Made by a program: the position numbers and the translations under genes | Part shown: positions 21,461-32,885 of the stretch, in pieces | How the letters are laid out: each line of letters starts with the position of its first letter | Position numbering within the stretch: position 1 is the stretch's first letter | Source: Rallus limicola | Taxonomy: Eukaryota; Chordata; Aves; Gruiformes; Rallidae | Direction of reading: 5' to 3' | Length of the DNA stretch: 64,000 nt | Assembly: GCA_022605955.1 (NCBI GenBank) | Contig: JAKCOZ010000040.1 | Coordinates: forward strand, 6,148,558-6,212,557 | Notes under the pieces: generated by a model | Databases searched by the model: none | Seen by the model: the letters and a program-made list of their open reading frames with translations, nothing else | What the model was told of the DNA's origin: nothing

Positions 21461-21690
21461 GGTTATTTTTCAGGATTTCTGCCTTAGTTTTCCGAGATTT
21501 CAGACCTATTTCCAAAATTTCTGTCTTAGTTTTCCAAGATTTCGATCTTATTTTCAGAATTTCTGTCTTATATTTCAGGATTTCTGTCTTATTTTCCTAA
21601 TTTCTCTCTTATTTTTCACGATCTCTGTCTTATTTTCAGGATTTCTCTCTTGTTTTTCAAGACTTCTCACTTATTTTCCAGGATTTCCCT
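21461..21690. repeat. Degenerate 20-21-bp minisatellite, about 11 copies
   Basis: The unit is close to TCTTATTTTCAGGATTTCTG, with substitutions and single-base length changes in every copy. The strand is strongly pyrimidine-rich, and many units carry a 'tttcag' that mimics a splice acceptor. The divergence between copies indicates an old array. Confidence 0.85.
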
Positions 21691-21759
21691 CCTTTCTTCT
21701 CCAGGAGCAGTTTATGAATAATAATCCATGAAACAGAATAATATTATCAATAATAAATG

Positions 21760-21761
<2 letters not shown>

Positions 21762-21804
<43 letters not shown>
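21762..21804. repeat. (TTA)n microsatellite
   Basis: About fourteen uninterrupted TTA units. Confidence 0.97.
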
Positions 21805-21805
<1 letters not shown>

Positions 21806-24800
21806 GTCTCACTATTCTCAACCTACACATCGAGCCCGTTGCATCGCTCATTAATACTTTAATAAACCCTCCCGTTCCTAAAGCGGTCATTATTGAATTT
21901 AGTCATTATTTTCCATATTTATCACCGGGTTCTGTTAAAAAAGCAGCGGCCGAGGAGGGAGCGCGGGGCTGTGCGGGGCCGTGTGTCCTTGTACCCGAAT
22001 TTGCAGGGGATTTGCTGCTGTTATTGGATGTTCGGCTCTCTTCAGATTGCTTTTCTCCCTCTCTATTCCACCCCTTCCCTTTCCTTTAGGTGTTCCCCCA
22101 GTGCAAACAAAAGCAGTATTTAGTGACAATTTATAAAGATGCAAATCCAGCCCCCCCCCCCCCCCCCCCCAACCCCCTCCTTTGTTTTAAAATACAAAGA
22201 CAGAAAAGTGGGGTTAGTTTGGGTCTAAGCTCAGCTTACGGGGAGGGGGGGGGGGGGAGGGGGCGGGGGGGGCGAAGGTTGAGGCCATCCCGGCTCTTGG
22301 TCCTTTTCCCTCCCCGGAATATAAAAAACCCTCCCATCAATTTTTTATATATTTTTTTAGGGGCAAAAAAATTCCACCACAAAATAACAATTAAGAAATG
22401 ATGGGAAAATGCGGAATCAGATGGAAATCGCGGGGTTTCCACTCGAGGAGAGGCCCGGGAAGAGCAGGAGGAGATTGCATCAGCCCAAATGGTGCCGCTC
22501 AGCCCACGGCTAAGGGGTTTCTCGGGGTAAAGCCGGGAGGTTTGAGGCGAAGCCGGGGCAGCTCCTGGGGAGCAGATCCCCCAAAGGATGGAGAAACGAG
22601 TCCCTGCTTTATCATCAGCTGAGCTGGGTTTGCTCCGGAGCTTCTTCCCCTGGTTTTACTGGTGTGGGAGGAGGGTCCCAGCCCAGGGAATTAAAAACTC
22701 GCCCATCCTTCCACCGGCTTCAAACATCCCAAGGTCGCTCGTTCAAACTTTCGCCTTTATTTCTATCGCTCTTAATAAACAGCCTTTCAGCATCCTCCAA
22801 CAAAGAAACCACATTTTTCCAGGGAGCAGCTGAAGGGAATTATCCAGTAATAAACACTGCCGCTCGGAGAGAAAAAAAAAATGTTTGTTTGTTTTCCTAA
22901 GTAAATACAACTAAATTCTTCCAAGGAGGTTCCTTCTCCTGGAGAAATCCTTATGCAGGGGCTTGGAGGAGGTGAAACTCCTGGTGAAACTTGGAGGGAT
23001 GCGATGTGAGCCTGGAGAGGGAGAATCTCCCTTTTCCTGCTGTCTTCAACCAGGCTGTGGATTTTTCTTTCCCCCCCTCCCGATTATTTCAAAAGATTAT
23101 TTTCGTGGCGATGGAGAGAAGTGTTTGCCTTTTAAAACATCCCTCCCCTCGTCCCCCAAAAAAAACTCAACAAACCAAAACCCATGAGACTTCTAAGGGA
23201 AAGGACTAAACCAGTTTGTAGGTGGAAGTTTTCATGCCGCAGCCTTCAAGCCAGCGGAGAATTTATATTATTCCTCTGTCGCCTTTTGATGTTCCCCATA
23301 TTTCAGTGGGATTTGGGTGTTTTCTCTCTTCTTCCTTAATCCTACTAATAAAAAGATGCACGGAGCAGTGAACGATAAGCCCGGGGTATTTTCTTTTTAT
23401 CAATTTTTATCTGAAGAAATCTTAATTATTGGGGGGGTGTGTGTGTGTGTCTCCCCTTTAAATCTAACCCAGCCAAACCAGGGAAAGTCTCTTATTATAC
23501 CTGACCCATTGATTTACTCCTAACACGGGATTTTGGTCACTAGTGCACTTCAGAATTAAAAGAATGCTGGAAAATATTTTTGTTGCTAAGATAAGCTTAA
23601 ACCAAAAACTCTTCCATGCCTTTAATAAGTGCTGGCATCAGTAGAAATTACAGGAGATGCAAGAAAGCCACAACCTCCCAGTCTTTTTATGGGACAGGGA
23701 ATGATCTTGGATATTGCCTTTCCCCTCACAGAGCATTTTAGATTCTTTGGGAAACATTTATCAGTACTGATTTAAATCGCACCCATACCTACAGCCTTTA
23801 TTCCTGACATTTGGGGTGTTGTATTTCAAGCAATTGCGATTTAAAATTCCTCCACGACAGGAAAACACCCTCGGAGAGTTTTTAAACTGTGTAAAGTTCC
23901 ATGTTGTCAAACTTTAAAAGGAGAGGAGGAAAAAAAAAACCCTCTTTTTTTATTATTTCTTTCTTTTTTTTTTTTTTTACCTTTTACAAAGTATTTCTCC
24001 TGCCTGTTATTGATTGACAAGTTTATTATTATTATGAATGGATTCTCCCATTTCCCAGTCCTCTTCAAGGCCTGATGTGGATTGAGAGCCTGACCAGTTG
24101 CTTATTGACCCATGATGGCTATACAATGACCCTGCTGCCCCCAGCCTGACCCTGGGACCCCCGAAGGACCCAGCCCAACAGAACAGGGCTCAGATATGCA
24201 AAGTTGGAGCTTTATGGGGTTTGGGGAGGGGGGGAGGAATTGCAAAGTGGGCGAGGGTTTCATTAACAAAAATGTGTTTATTGTAAATAAATAATAATTA
24301 CAAAAAATAGTCAAAGGGGTTGTTTAAAGGAACATGTCCTGAAGGATGGAAACTACCTTCTGGATGGGGGATGCTGGAAGCCTCCGAGCCCCTTTTATAC
24401 CCACACAGGCCTAATTGGTGACAATAAAAGGAGAAAGGCTGACACTGCTGAGTTTCCTGCCTGCCTGGGTGATGCTCAGCAAGTACCGCTCGGTTCCAAA
24501 ACCAAAACCTTACCGAATTTCCCCCAAATTTGAACAGGCATCCTCCTCCGGGGAGGAAAAGAAAGGAGCGGAGTGGAAAGGCTCACTCCATCCCAGCTCT
24601 TTTCCCTTCCCTCCCTCCGAGCATCCCTAGGTGCGGATGCCCGCGCAGGGCTTGGAGTGGGGGAAGCTCTCCCCTCGGTGTGTGCTGAGGCTGGTACAAT
24701 GAGAGGAAGCGAAGCTGATTAAAAACGGGATGAAATGCTAATAATAAAAAGGGTTAGAGAGCATATCAGCATTAATATTCACTCTTTGTCTTTTTACCCT

Positions 24801-24929
24801 CTAAGTGAGGAAACGAAGGGAAAAGACATCTCCTCCTGCCCCCGAAAGGCAGCTCCTCTGCTTCGGTACAGTACAGGGGGGCTGGGGGGGGGGGGGGAGG
24901 GTGGTGGGGGTGGTGTCATTATTTGTGAG
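21805..24929. other. Intergenic DNA, mostly AT-rich, no gene seen
   Basis: Mixed sequence with a C run at 22151-22170, a G-rich patch at 22241-22271, and long non-repetitive AT-rich blocks around 22.7-22.9 and 23.5-23.9 kb that may include regulatory elements. No exon or RNA gene recognised. Confidence 0.5.
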
Positions 24930-25290
24930 AGGCGAGAGATGGCCCAGAAAGCGTTTGTTTTGTCAAACAGCATTTCGTTCCATTTCAGAAGGTAAGGGGA
25001 TCTGCCCCCCACCCCTCGCTGCTCACTCATTTAATGGAGATACAGTTGTTTAAATAATTTCCCCCTTCCCAAAACAAATGCGGGAGAATGAGAGCTCATT
25101 TTTTATCCTAATTGATGGATCGCCGAAGACAAGCCTTTGAAGAAAACGGCTGTCAGCAGTGGGAGATACCCGGAGCATCTGGGTTAGATAGGTAGAAAGC
25201 AGGGAGCAACCTGCATTCTTTGCGAGGCTGGATGCTCTGGGATTAGAAACCACCGGGACTGCTTCGGATTTCACCATTACAAAAAAAAAA
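24930..25290. promoter_or_regulatory. Candidate conserved non-coding element
   Basis: Non-repetitive block with balanced composition between simple repeats. It contains TTGATGGAT at about 25111-25119 (PBX/HOX-like) and CTGTCAG at about 25151-25157 (MEIS/TGIF-like), both single-copy words in a sequence with little low-complexity DNA. Regulatory function is inferred from composition and motifs only. Confidence 0.3.
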
Positions 25291-27488
25291 AACCCAACCC
25301 AAACCAAAACCCCATTAAAAAAACAAAACCCCAACCAAACCAACCCAACAACCAAACACCAGCAGCGGCAGCAAGTTGTTCTGACACTCTCAGAACATCT
25401 GGATTGTAAAGTTTGCTGGTTTCTGGCAACAGCAACGATCATCATAAAACCTCTCCCCGTCCGGGCAGATCCCAGGAGGGGGGCGGTTCGCCAAGGTTTG
25501 GGCTCGACCCGGTGGAGAAGTTTGTTCTGGTGCACGACAGAACATGTAGGTGTGCGTGGACATGGGGGAGAACACAGCAGATCCCTGTGTCCGGAGGGGA
25601 AAAGCTCTTGCGGTTCCTCGTTGCGGGGCCCGTGCAAGGAGAAGCAGATCTGGGGGGGATGGAGAGGGCGCGTGTGTGTGTTTAAATAGCTTGAATTTGG
25701 GCTTAAACCTTGGGTTAGGGGAGATACCTGAACCAAAGCTGGCACAGAGGAGCACCCGGAGGAGCCCTGGCCCGACATGGGTGCGTTGGGGTGCAAGGGG
25801 CCCCGCACACACGGGCACGCGGAGCTGTGGGGTCTCCAGACCCAGCACCACCCGGGCAGGAGCTGCTCAACCTGCTCCTGACCTGGGTTAAACCCTGGAA
25901 TTCGAGAGGGGGAAAATGAGTTATTGAAAGGTTCTCGAGTGCTTCCCGCACATCGTGTCGGAGGGGCGGGAGGGGGTGGGGGTGGGGAGGTTGCATCTGT
26001 TTGTCTTTATTATTAATTAATTTATTTTTTTTAACACCCTAGTATCGCCCAGCTGCCAAAGGGAGACGCCGGGACCCGAAGGGAGAGGAAAGAACGGAAC
26101 AATAAACCCCCGAAACATTGGCGTTTCACTCCCATTTGGGACATTTCAGCCTCAGCTCCGCTCTCTAGGAATCGCCTGGCAGGGATGTCCCGCTCCGTGA
26201 GGGAGGGACGGGAGAGCCTGTGGCTCTGTGTGTCCCGTGTGTCCTGTGTCGTGTGTCCCCCCCTAGCCCCGCAGCAGCCTTTACCTCGGGGGCGGCGCGG
26301 GGGGGGGTGTGTGTGTGTCTCTCGCCCCCAAATAGAGATGAGACAAAGAGATGCCCTTGGGGAGCGGCTACGGGGCTGCTCGCAACTTATCACCTAAAAA
26401 TCAAGGTTCCCGAGGGAGCGGACACCGACACGGGGGGGGAAACACGAGGAACCGGGGGCAGGCGGCGGCGCCGGATCCTCCCCAGCCGTGCTGGGATGCG
26501 GAGGATGCGCGGGGCAGCGGCGGGGTCTGGGGGTACCGCGAAGGGGGGGGACGGGACGACGGGACATTGAGGGCAGGAGAGCCGGCTGCAAGTCAAGGGG
26601 GGGGGGCGCTGCCCGACTTCTGGGGGTACCCGGTGATGCTGTAGCCGGGGTGTCGCAGGGTCCGGCTCTGCTCGTCCCGGTTATTCCTCCTCCTTCCACC
26701 GAACATTCTCTGTGGTGCTTGTGCAAAGGGACCCATAAAAACACGTGTCGTGTGTCGTGTCGTCCCCCCCTCGGTTGGTTTCAACTCCCTGGCAGGAGGG
26801 TGCCGGTGCTGTAGGCGCCCCCCCTGCCCCCCGCACTCCCTCCCCGCTGCCGGAGCTGGGCATGAAGAAGCGGTGACAGCGGCGGGCGCCGTCCTCCCGC
26901 TCCATCCCTGCACCCTGCGCCCCTCCGCCGCCCTCCGCTGCCACCTCCCGTCCCCCCACGGGCGACCCCCTTCCCTCCCCAGCCCCTTCCCACTCCCGCA
27001 CTTCTCGGTAGCGGCTCAGCCTCGCCGGTAACGCTCCCCTTCCCCGCCCCAGGCTCCTTCCCGTGCCTCCCATCACTTTCGGGCTCTGCCAGCGCCTACT
27101 TTCAAAGACGCTGAATATCCAGCAACAGCTCCCAAACCACAGGGGTCATCAGAGCTGAAAGGTGTTCCTGGCATGAAACCTCCCCAACTGCTTTAGGGTG
27201 ACCCCGGTTTGACAGGGAGCAGCAGCAGTGCCTGCAACAGAGCCCGGGAACCCCTCTGCACCCCCCTTCTCGAAGGATCTGGGTTGGAAGGACTCGCACC
27301 CCAGGGAGCCTCAGCCCCAATCTTCCTCCTCAGGGAGAGCACGGTCCCAGCACGGTTTTTCTCTTCTAAACCCGGACTCTCCCGGGGGAAGCGCTGCTCC
27401 TCTCCAGCTGCCGGGATGGAGAGAGACCGGGATTGGGGAGGGATGGGGAGAGCTGGGGCTGCGTGGGACAGACAGGGCACCCGAGAGG
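25291..27488. other. Intergenic DNA with an orphan CpG-rich block
   Basis: CpG density is high from about 26.03 to 27.09 kb. Several long frames on both strands (for example 25050-25808 minus, which begins before this interval) have no recognisable domain and a composition expected of GC-rich non-coding DNA. The block could be the promoter of an unannotated non-coding transcript, but no splice donor or poly(A) site ties it to one. Confidence 0.45.
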
Positions 27489-27652
27489 AGGATGGATGGA
27501 TGGATGGATGGATGGATGGATGGATGGATGGATGGATTAATGGATGGAGGGATGGATGGATGGATGGATGGAGGGATGGATGGATGGATGGAGGGATGGA
27601 TGGATGGAGGGATGGATCATGGATGGATGGAGGGATGGAGGGAGGGATGGAT
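27489..27652. repeat. (GGAT)n microsatellite with GGGA interruptions
   Basis: About 164 bases of GGAT units. The first ~45 bases are perfect and the rest carry interspersed GGAGGGAT variants. In two frames it reads as MDGW-type repeats, which are not genes. Confidence 0.95.
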
Positions 27653-28739
27653 GTCTTGGAGGGAGAAATATTCGAGGACTAGTTCAGTCTCTTGCGATCA
27701 TTCCCATTCCTGAAAGGTTTCACCCTCCAAGGAAAAGTTGACGCTTCCCTTAGAGCGGACCCCAGCCCTGAGCTCCCACCTCTTCGCCCTCCCCCCTCAG
27801 GGTCTGCCCGGGGCCAGTCCCCGTCCCTGCCCGCTGCCCCGGAGGCGCGGCCGAAGGATACGGGTTTGGGGGGGGACTTGGGGCTCTCCCGGCCCCGGGC
27901 TCACCTCCCCCCCCCCCCCCCCCAACAAAACAGCCGGGGCGGGGCGGGTCCGGCGGGGAAAAGCGAGATGCTGGCGCCGCCCGGAGGTCTCCTACCGCCA
28001 GCCTGGGCAGGGCACGCGTTTGGGGGAAAAAAGGGCATTTTTAGGCTTCGCCCAGCAGAGGTCTCCGGCTGCCTTCCCACGAGCAGCCGGCGCCCGCCCC
28101 CCCGGGCCGCTCCCGGCTTGGGGCTGGTTCTGGCACCCACCTGGCAACGCCGTGATCCCACCCCCCCCCGCCACTCTCCCCTCGCCCCCGTCCTTCCTCG
28201 GTCCCCGGGGCATCTGCTCAGCCCCACAGCCCCGAGCATCCCGTCCCGGCGGCCTGAAGCCCTTGGGACCCCGTGGGGCTGGTACAGACCCCGTCCCGGT
28301 GGGTGTGTGTATGTGTGTGTGTGTGTGGGGGGGTGGCTTCTCCTCTACGAGCTTCAGCCACAAAACTGCCCGTTTGCCCAGAAACTCCTCACACGGGAGA
28401 GAACATCAGCGGAGGGGAAAATTCCCCTTTCCCAGGACACTTCCAGCAGAGATCCATGCCCAGGGAACACAGAGAGCAGCCTGACTTTCCAGAGATCCTC
28501 AGCAGATTGTTTGGCAGCAAAAGTCAGGAGAAGGACCTGGAAATACACGTTCTGGGTTGGGTAGATGTGGTTAAAACCACGCAGGGGAAAATGTGCCCAC
28601 CCCAAGATAACAATTCCCCTGCAGAAAGGGGCCTGTAGGAAACACCCCCCGCCCTCCCCAAAACCCTGTCACGTCTGAGCTGCCACCGGCCCAGCCCTTT
28701 TGCCTTCCTAAGTGACACAGTTCTGTAAAATCAAGTCTC
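27653..28739. other. Intergenic GC-rich DNA, no gene seen
   Basis: CpG-rich from about 27.75 to 28.26 kb, with a C run at about 27907-27923 and (GT)n at about 28302-28327. The open frames here are proline-rich and without family resemblance. Confidence 0.5.
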
Positions 28740-29440
28740 ATTTTCAATTTCAGGTCTTCTCACTATTTTTGTAGCCCCGCTGTCAGCGAGCCAAGCCAGA
28801 GTGAAAGAAAGAAAGAGAACAGGCTGGGTTTGTCTATATTAGGAAATGACTCTAAATATACCCCTATGTTTGCACAAACCCCTCATGTAGACCCATCACT
28901 ACCTTCTACTGAGCTTATGAGAGATTATTTTAATTTAGCAAATAAGCAGAATGAGATAAATTAACACAAGTGTTAATTAAAGCCATTGCATCAGTGAAAT
29001 TCCTCAGCGTGGTCCTGTCAGCACGGTGCCATCCGCGTAGAGACTTGCTCTGAAGCATCCTGCCATGGCCTTGCCCTCAGAGAGCTTCCTGCACTGATTT
29101 TTGACAGTCTCAGGAATGATTCCTGTTGCTGGGTCGCTCAAGTTGAATGAGAAAATATTTATGAACGGAGATAAATAGGTATGAATCATGGCTAAACTGA
29201 TTTATTCTTAATATTACTCATGGATTAAGATGAAACCATCAGCCTAATTTTTATCTCTCATCTCTTTGGAAGTGGTGCCGGTGACTTTACACACCGTTTT
29301 GGGGGTAAACCTCAAGGGTGTCAGAACTTGACCACCTCTTCTTTTCTCAGTGACAAGCCATGACTCACCACTGACTAAGTAATTGGTTACAGCCTCAAAA
29401 TTTCTGATGAGTAACGAGGGTGTGTAAGAAGACCTAACCT
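28740..29440. promoter_or_regulatory. Candidate conserved non-coding element cluster (possible enhancer)
   Basis: About 700 bases with no simple repeats and balanced AT-rich composition, unlike almost everything within 10 kb. Visible words: a GTTAATTAA homeodomain-type site at about 28973-28981, TTTGCACAAA at about 28868-28877, and a close pair of AP-1-like sites TGACTCA (29360-29366) and TGACTAA (29372-29378). It lies between the two chromatin genes. Conservation is presumed from appearance, not measured. Confidence 0.4.
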
Positions 29441-29833
29441 GTTCCCTAAGTCATGGACACGCGATTAAAAAGGTGATCCTAAGAGCAAGGCAGATTGGCA
29501 GAGTCCATGGTAAACCACTGAAATTATTTCCTCTGGCAAATAATTAGGGTGTTGGTAATAAACAGTCATCTCAGAACAGCCCATGCAAATCTCCCAGGAG
29601 CAATGATGAAGGACCCAAGGTCTGCTGATGTTTTCTTGTCTGTCCTTGTAGCTCTTAGTGGAAACCAGAGCCACCCACTGCTTGGTAAAGGTGTGAAGAG
29701 CAGCTTGAAGCACCTCAGCGTTCCTCTGGCCTGCTGCCACCCTGTCCCACATGGGAAACCCACTGTTCCCAGTTCCACCAGCCCTGTGGGGCTCTAAAAG
29801 CCTTGTAGCGTTTGTAGCGCTGAGTAGGAAGAG

Positions 29834-30075
29834 GTGACAGGTAGAGGGAGGGAGAGATGGAGGGAGGGAGAGAGGGATGGAGGAACAGAGAGAGGGATGG
29901 AGGAACAGAGAGAGAAATGCAGGGATAGGGGCAAGGGTGGAGGAAGGCATGGAGGGATGGATGGAGGGATGCAGGGACAGAGGAGAGGGATGCAGGGATG
30001 GAGAAAGATATGGAGGGATGGATGCAGGGGTGGATGCAGGGATGCAGGGAGGGATGGAGGGGATGCAGGGACAGA
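29834..30075. repeat. Purine-rich GGAGGGA/GGGATGCAGGGA minisatellite
   Basis: A 240-base one-strand purine array of GAGGGATGGAG and GGATGCAGGGA words, without a fixed period. It could form triplex or slipped structures. Long frames across it are artefacts of its composition. Confidence 0.9.
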
Positions 30076-32198
30076 CGTGCTCCGGGGAAGTGCATCGCTT
30101 CTGCCGCCTGCAGCGTGGGTGAGAGGTGGCACAAGGTCGCCTGTGCTCAGGGCCGTCCGGTCCCGGCTCCGAGCCGTTCTCGGGCCCCCGCCGCGGCCCC
30201 CGGCTTCCTGCTCGGCCCCCGGGAGCGCGGCGCCGCCCCCACAGCCCGCGGCCCCGGCGCTCCGCGGGGCAGGATGTCGTTGCCTGAACCTCAGCCTTGC
30301 AGCTCGCAACCAAAAAAGCCGCCGATCGTTTCCTGTCGATATTCACGGGCCTTTCTCAGCCCCGGCGGTTCTCAGCCCCACAGAGCCGGGCACCGGGGCA
30401 GCTCGGCCGCCAAGCCCCGGCGTCCGCACGGGGTGGGAGGGGGGAGCCGGGCAGGTCCCACACCCCCCGGGCTTTCAGCACCCTGGGCCGTCGGTGCAGA
30501 AACTGAAGGATCAGGAGGGATTTGGGTGAGAGCTGACACCCTTCCCCAGCCCTGGGTGCTGTAGGGTGCAGGGTGCAGCAGCAGAGCACGTGCAGCTCGG
30601 TGCATGGTTTATTTCTGCAGAGCTCTGAAACAGATCCCTCTGCACACTGGGAACCAGCTTGAGAAGTCATTATATACATATATAAAAGTATTTACACAGG
30701 TAATTTGGGAGGAAGGGAGGAGAAAGCCCCGCCCTGGGCAGGTTTAGCACCCTGGACCATTGTCAGCTCGGCAGTGGGGCAGTGAAGGATGGATGGCCAT
30801 CATCCCTGCGCCTTGCCCTGCCATGGGACCTGCCCAGCCTGGGTGTTTTCAGCCCTGGGAAGAGGGGTTTGGCCTGGAACAGCAGCTTGGTTTCATGCAG
30901 GGCTGTTACCTTCAGGTTTTTACCTCAGGTTTCCTGTCTTAAAGGCAGTTTCCGATGGTGCAGCCAAGAACTGAGTGTACACTTGCAAGCTAAGCTGATG
31001 CAACGCTCTAAACCAATGCAAGGATGTCAAAACAGAGGGTTTAATTAAACTGGTTTGTAAACCAATTAACTGAGAGCAACTGGTGGGAGGCAAAGCTTCG
31101 TTTGCTGCCAAGTATTTTTTAAAGGCGCTAAAAACACAGGAACACGGGGAAAAAAATCCCAAGGCACAAAGGGAAACAGGTGCCTGACTCCCATTAAAAA
31201 AAGATGGGTCTGTGATTATTAATCCCCCCTTTCCCATCAGGACCTTGGCTGGAGACTCGGGGTCTGAATCTACCTGACCCTGCTATACCATACAGCTCTC
31301 AAAAGCTTGGGTCCTGCTCCACGTGTATCCACAGGGCTTTGGGCACACCAAAAGATGGGAGCCCCCCAAAGCTTGGTTTGGGTTTAAAATCATCTTTAAA
31401 CCATCTGCTTAGGTGCTGAGGGATGAACTTCAAAACCTAAGTAGGGGCTCCTTAAACAGACTCGGTTTCCTGACACAGACCACATCACTTATTCCTCCGG
31501 TAATTGCTGTGTACTTTCACTGCCTAATGTAAATAATAATAGCATTAATAACAATAATATGACACTAATAAGTCCTTGGTTCTGCCTCCCTGTAGGGAAT
31601 TAGCCTAATTAATCTGGTGAAGCTCCTTCCCAAGCAGTGTTTATGTGATTTCATGGCTACCCCTTTAGGTTTGGTAAACTGGACCTGGTTTAGGGATGCT
31701 CCCCAGCTGTGTGGTCCATAGCACATTCGCTCTTTTGGGGGAAGAGGTGAATAAACCACTTTAAATATGTGACCCATAGGAATCCCCATCGCCCCAGGGG
31801 GAGGGAACAGTAAGGTAAGTGTGCCGGAAAGCAGTCATAAGTAGGGGTACAGCATAAAAGCGTGGGACTCTCAGCTTTTAGGGTGAAGCCAGAGCGATTC
31901 TAACAATCCCTTCAAAATAGTTCCACTCATAAAGGAGTAATTTAATACCAAAAGCAAATTTGTCATCTTCCTGTGCAGTGACCTCCTGCATTAATCAATT
32001 TTACTGTTTGGAATGCATCAAATCCATGAAAACAAATATGATCTGCTGTCTCGTTTGATTTAAGCTGCTAGAGGGGGAAAATAAAGAAGCCATTTCAATT
32101 GCTACTTTTTTCCCTTTATAAGTCATTAATGGCACTATTTCCTTCCAAAGTTGTTAATGACATCATTGTTTCCTTTCAAAGCCCTTAATGACACTGTT
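30076..32198. other. Intergenic DNA, no gene seen
   Basis: A short CpG-rich patch at about 30.14-30.48 kb is followed by AT-rich, largely non-repetitive sequence. No exon is supported. The region from about 31.9 kb to the SINE at 32199 is smooth AT-rich DNA with repeated TTAATGACA words. Confidence 0.5.
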
Positions 32199-32362
32199 AA
32201 ATGAATAATAACTTGCACTTATATAGTGCTTTTTCAGACAAACAACCCAAAAAGGCTTCTGCAATAGGGAATTGGTCAGACAAAGAGGGAAAATGAGGCA
32301 CAAAGGGAGGAAGTGACTTGTCCAAGGCCAGAAAGTTACTGACAAAGCAAAGCTGGGGGTGG
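32199..32362 (-). mobile_element. Ancient CORE-SINE/MIR-like element with an L2-type tail
   Basis: On the minus strand it reads GGCCTTGGACAAGTCACTT, then TTTGTGCCTCATTTTCCC, then GCACTATATAAGTGCAAG and TTATTATT. That is the order of the MIR/CORE-SINE 3' half (as recalled) joined to the L2 LINE tail, which spread before or early in amniote evolution. Such fossils survive in birds in low number, so a copy this recognisable is notable. The exact subfamily cannot be decided by eye. Confidence 0.75.
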
Positions 32363-32872
32363 GTGAGTTTGGTTCTTGGCTCTGGATCTTTCTGTGGGTG
32401 TTTGTACATCAGCAAAGCAGAAGTTACCCTGTACAGTAATACATCTCATGAACTGTAAGGGCCGATTCAACAGGGCAGAGAAGAGAGGAGAAGAGGAAAA
32501 GCTTGGGTTGGGTTATTTTGTGTGTAGGTGTGGTTAACGAAGGGCAGGGGCAAAGGTCTCTCTCTCTTTCTCCCTTGGGAACGCAGGGCTGTGGGGACAG
32601 CTGAAGCTCCTGTTCAAACAGAGACTTTGCCTTTGCAGGTTGTGGTCCAGGCTCCCAGCTTTCAGCTACAGGGTATGAGAAATCTCTGGAGACCCTGCTG
32701 GGATTTTTCCTTGTCCGACGATGGGAGAAAAGACTTAAAGGGCTCTATATGCTGTGGGAAAATGTACACTGATTGCTGCTGAGATGTCATTGGATTGGAG
32801 GACATCTGTGGTGTAGAGCAACAGGAAGATTTTGACCCCTTGTCCCTACCAGGCTGGGAACATGGACCTTCT

Positions 32873-32885
32873 GTTGCTAGGTAAC
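32873..32885. promoter_or_regulatory. Near-perfect RFX X-box palindrome
   Basis: GTTGCTAGGTAAC fits the RFX dimer site (GTTGCY, spacer, RGYAAC) on both half-sites with a one-base spacer. It lies in non-repetitive DNA about 5 kb upstream of MLLT6 and about 17 kb upstream of EPOP. Binding is inferred from the motif. Confidence 0.5.

Noticed and set aside
25050..25808. 252-codon minus-strand frame
   Set aside because: No recognisable domain, and part of it is encoded by AAACC-type simple sequence at 25270-25360.
27209..27713. Frames rich in MDGW repeats
   Set aside because: Translation of the GGAT microsatellite.
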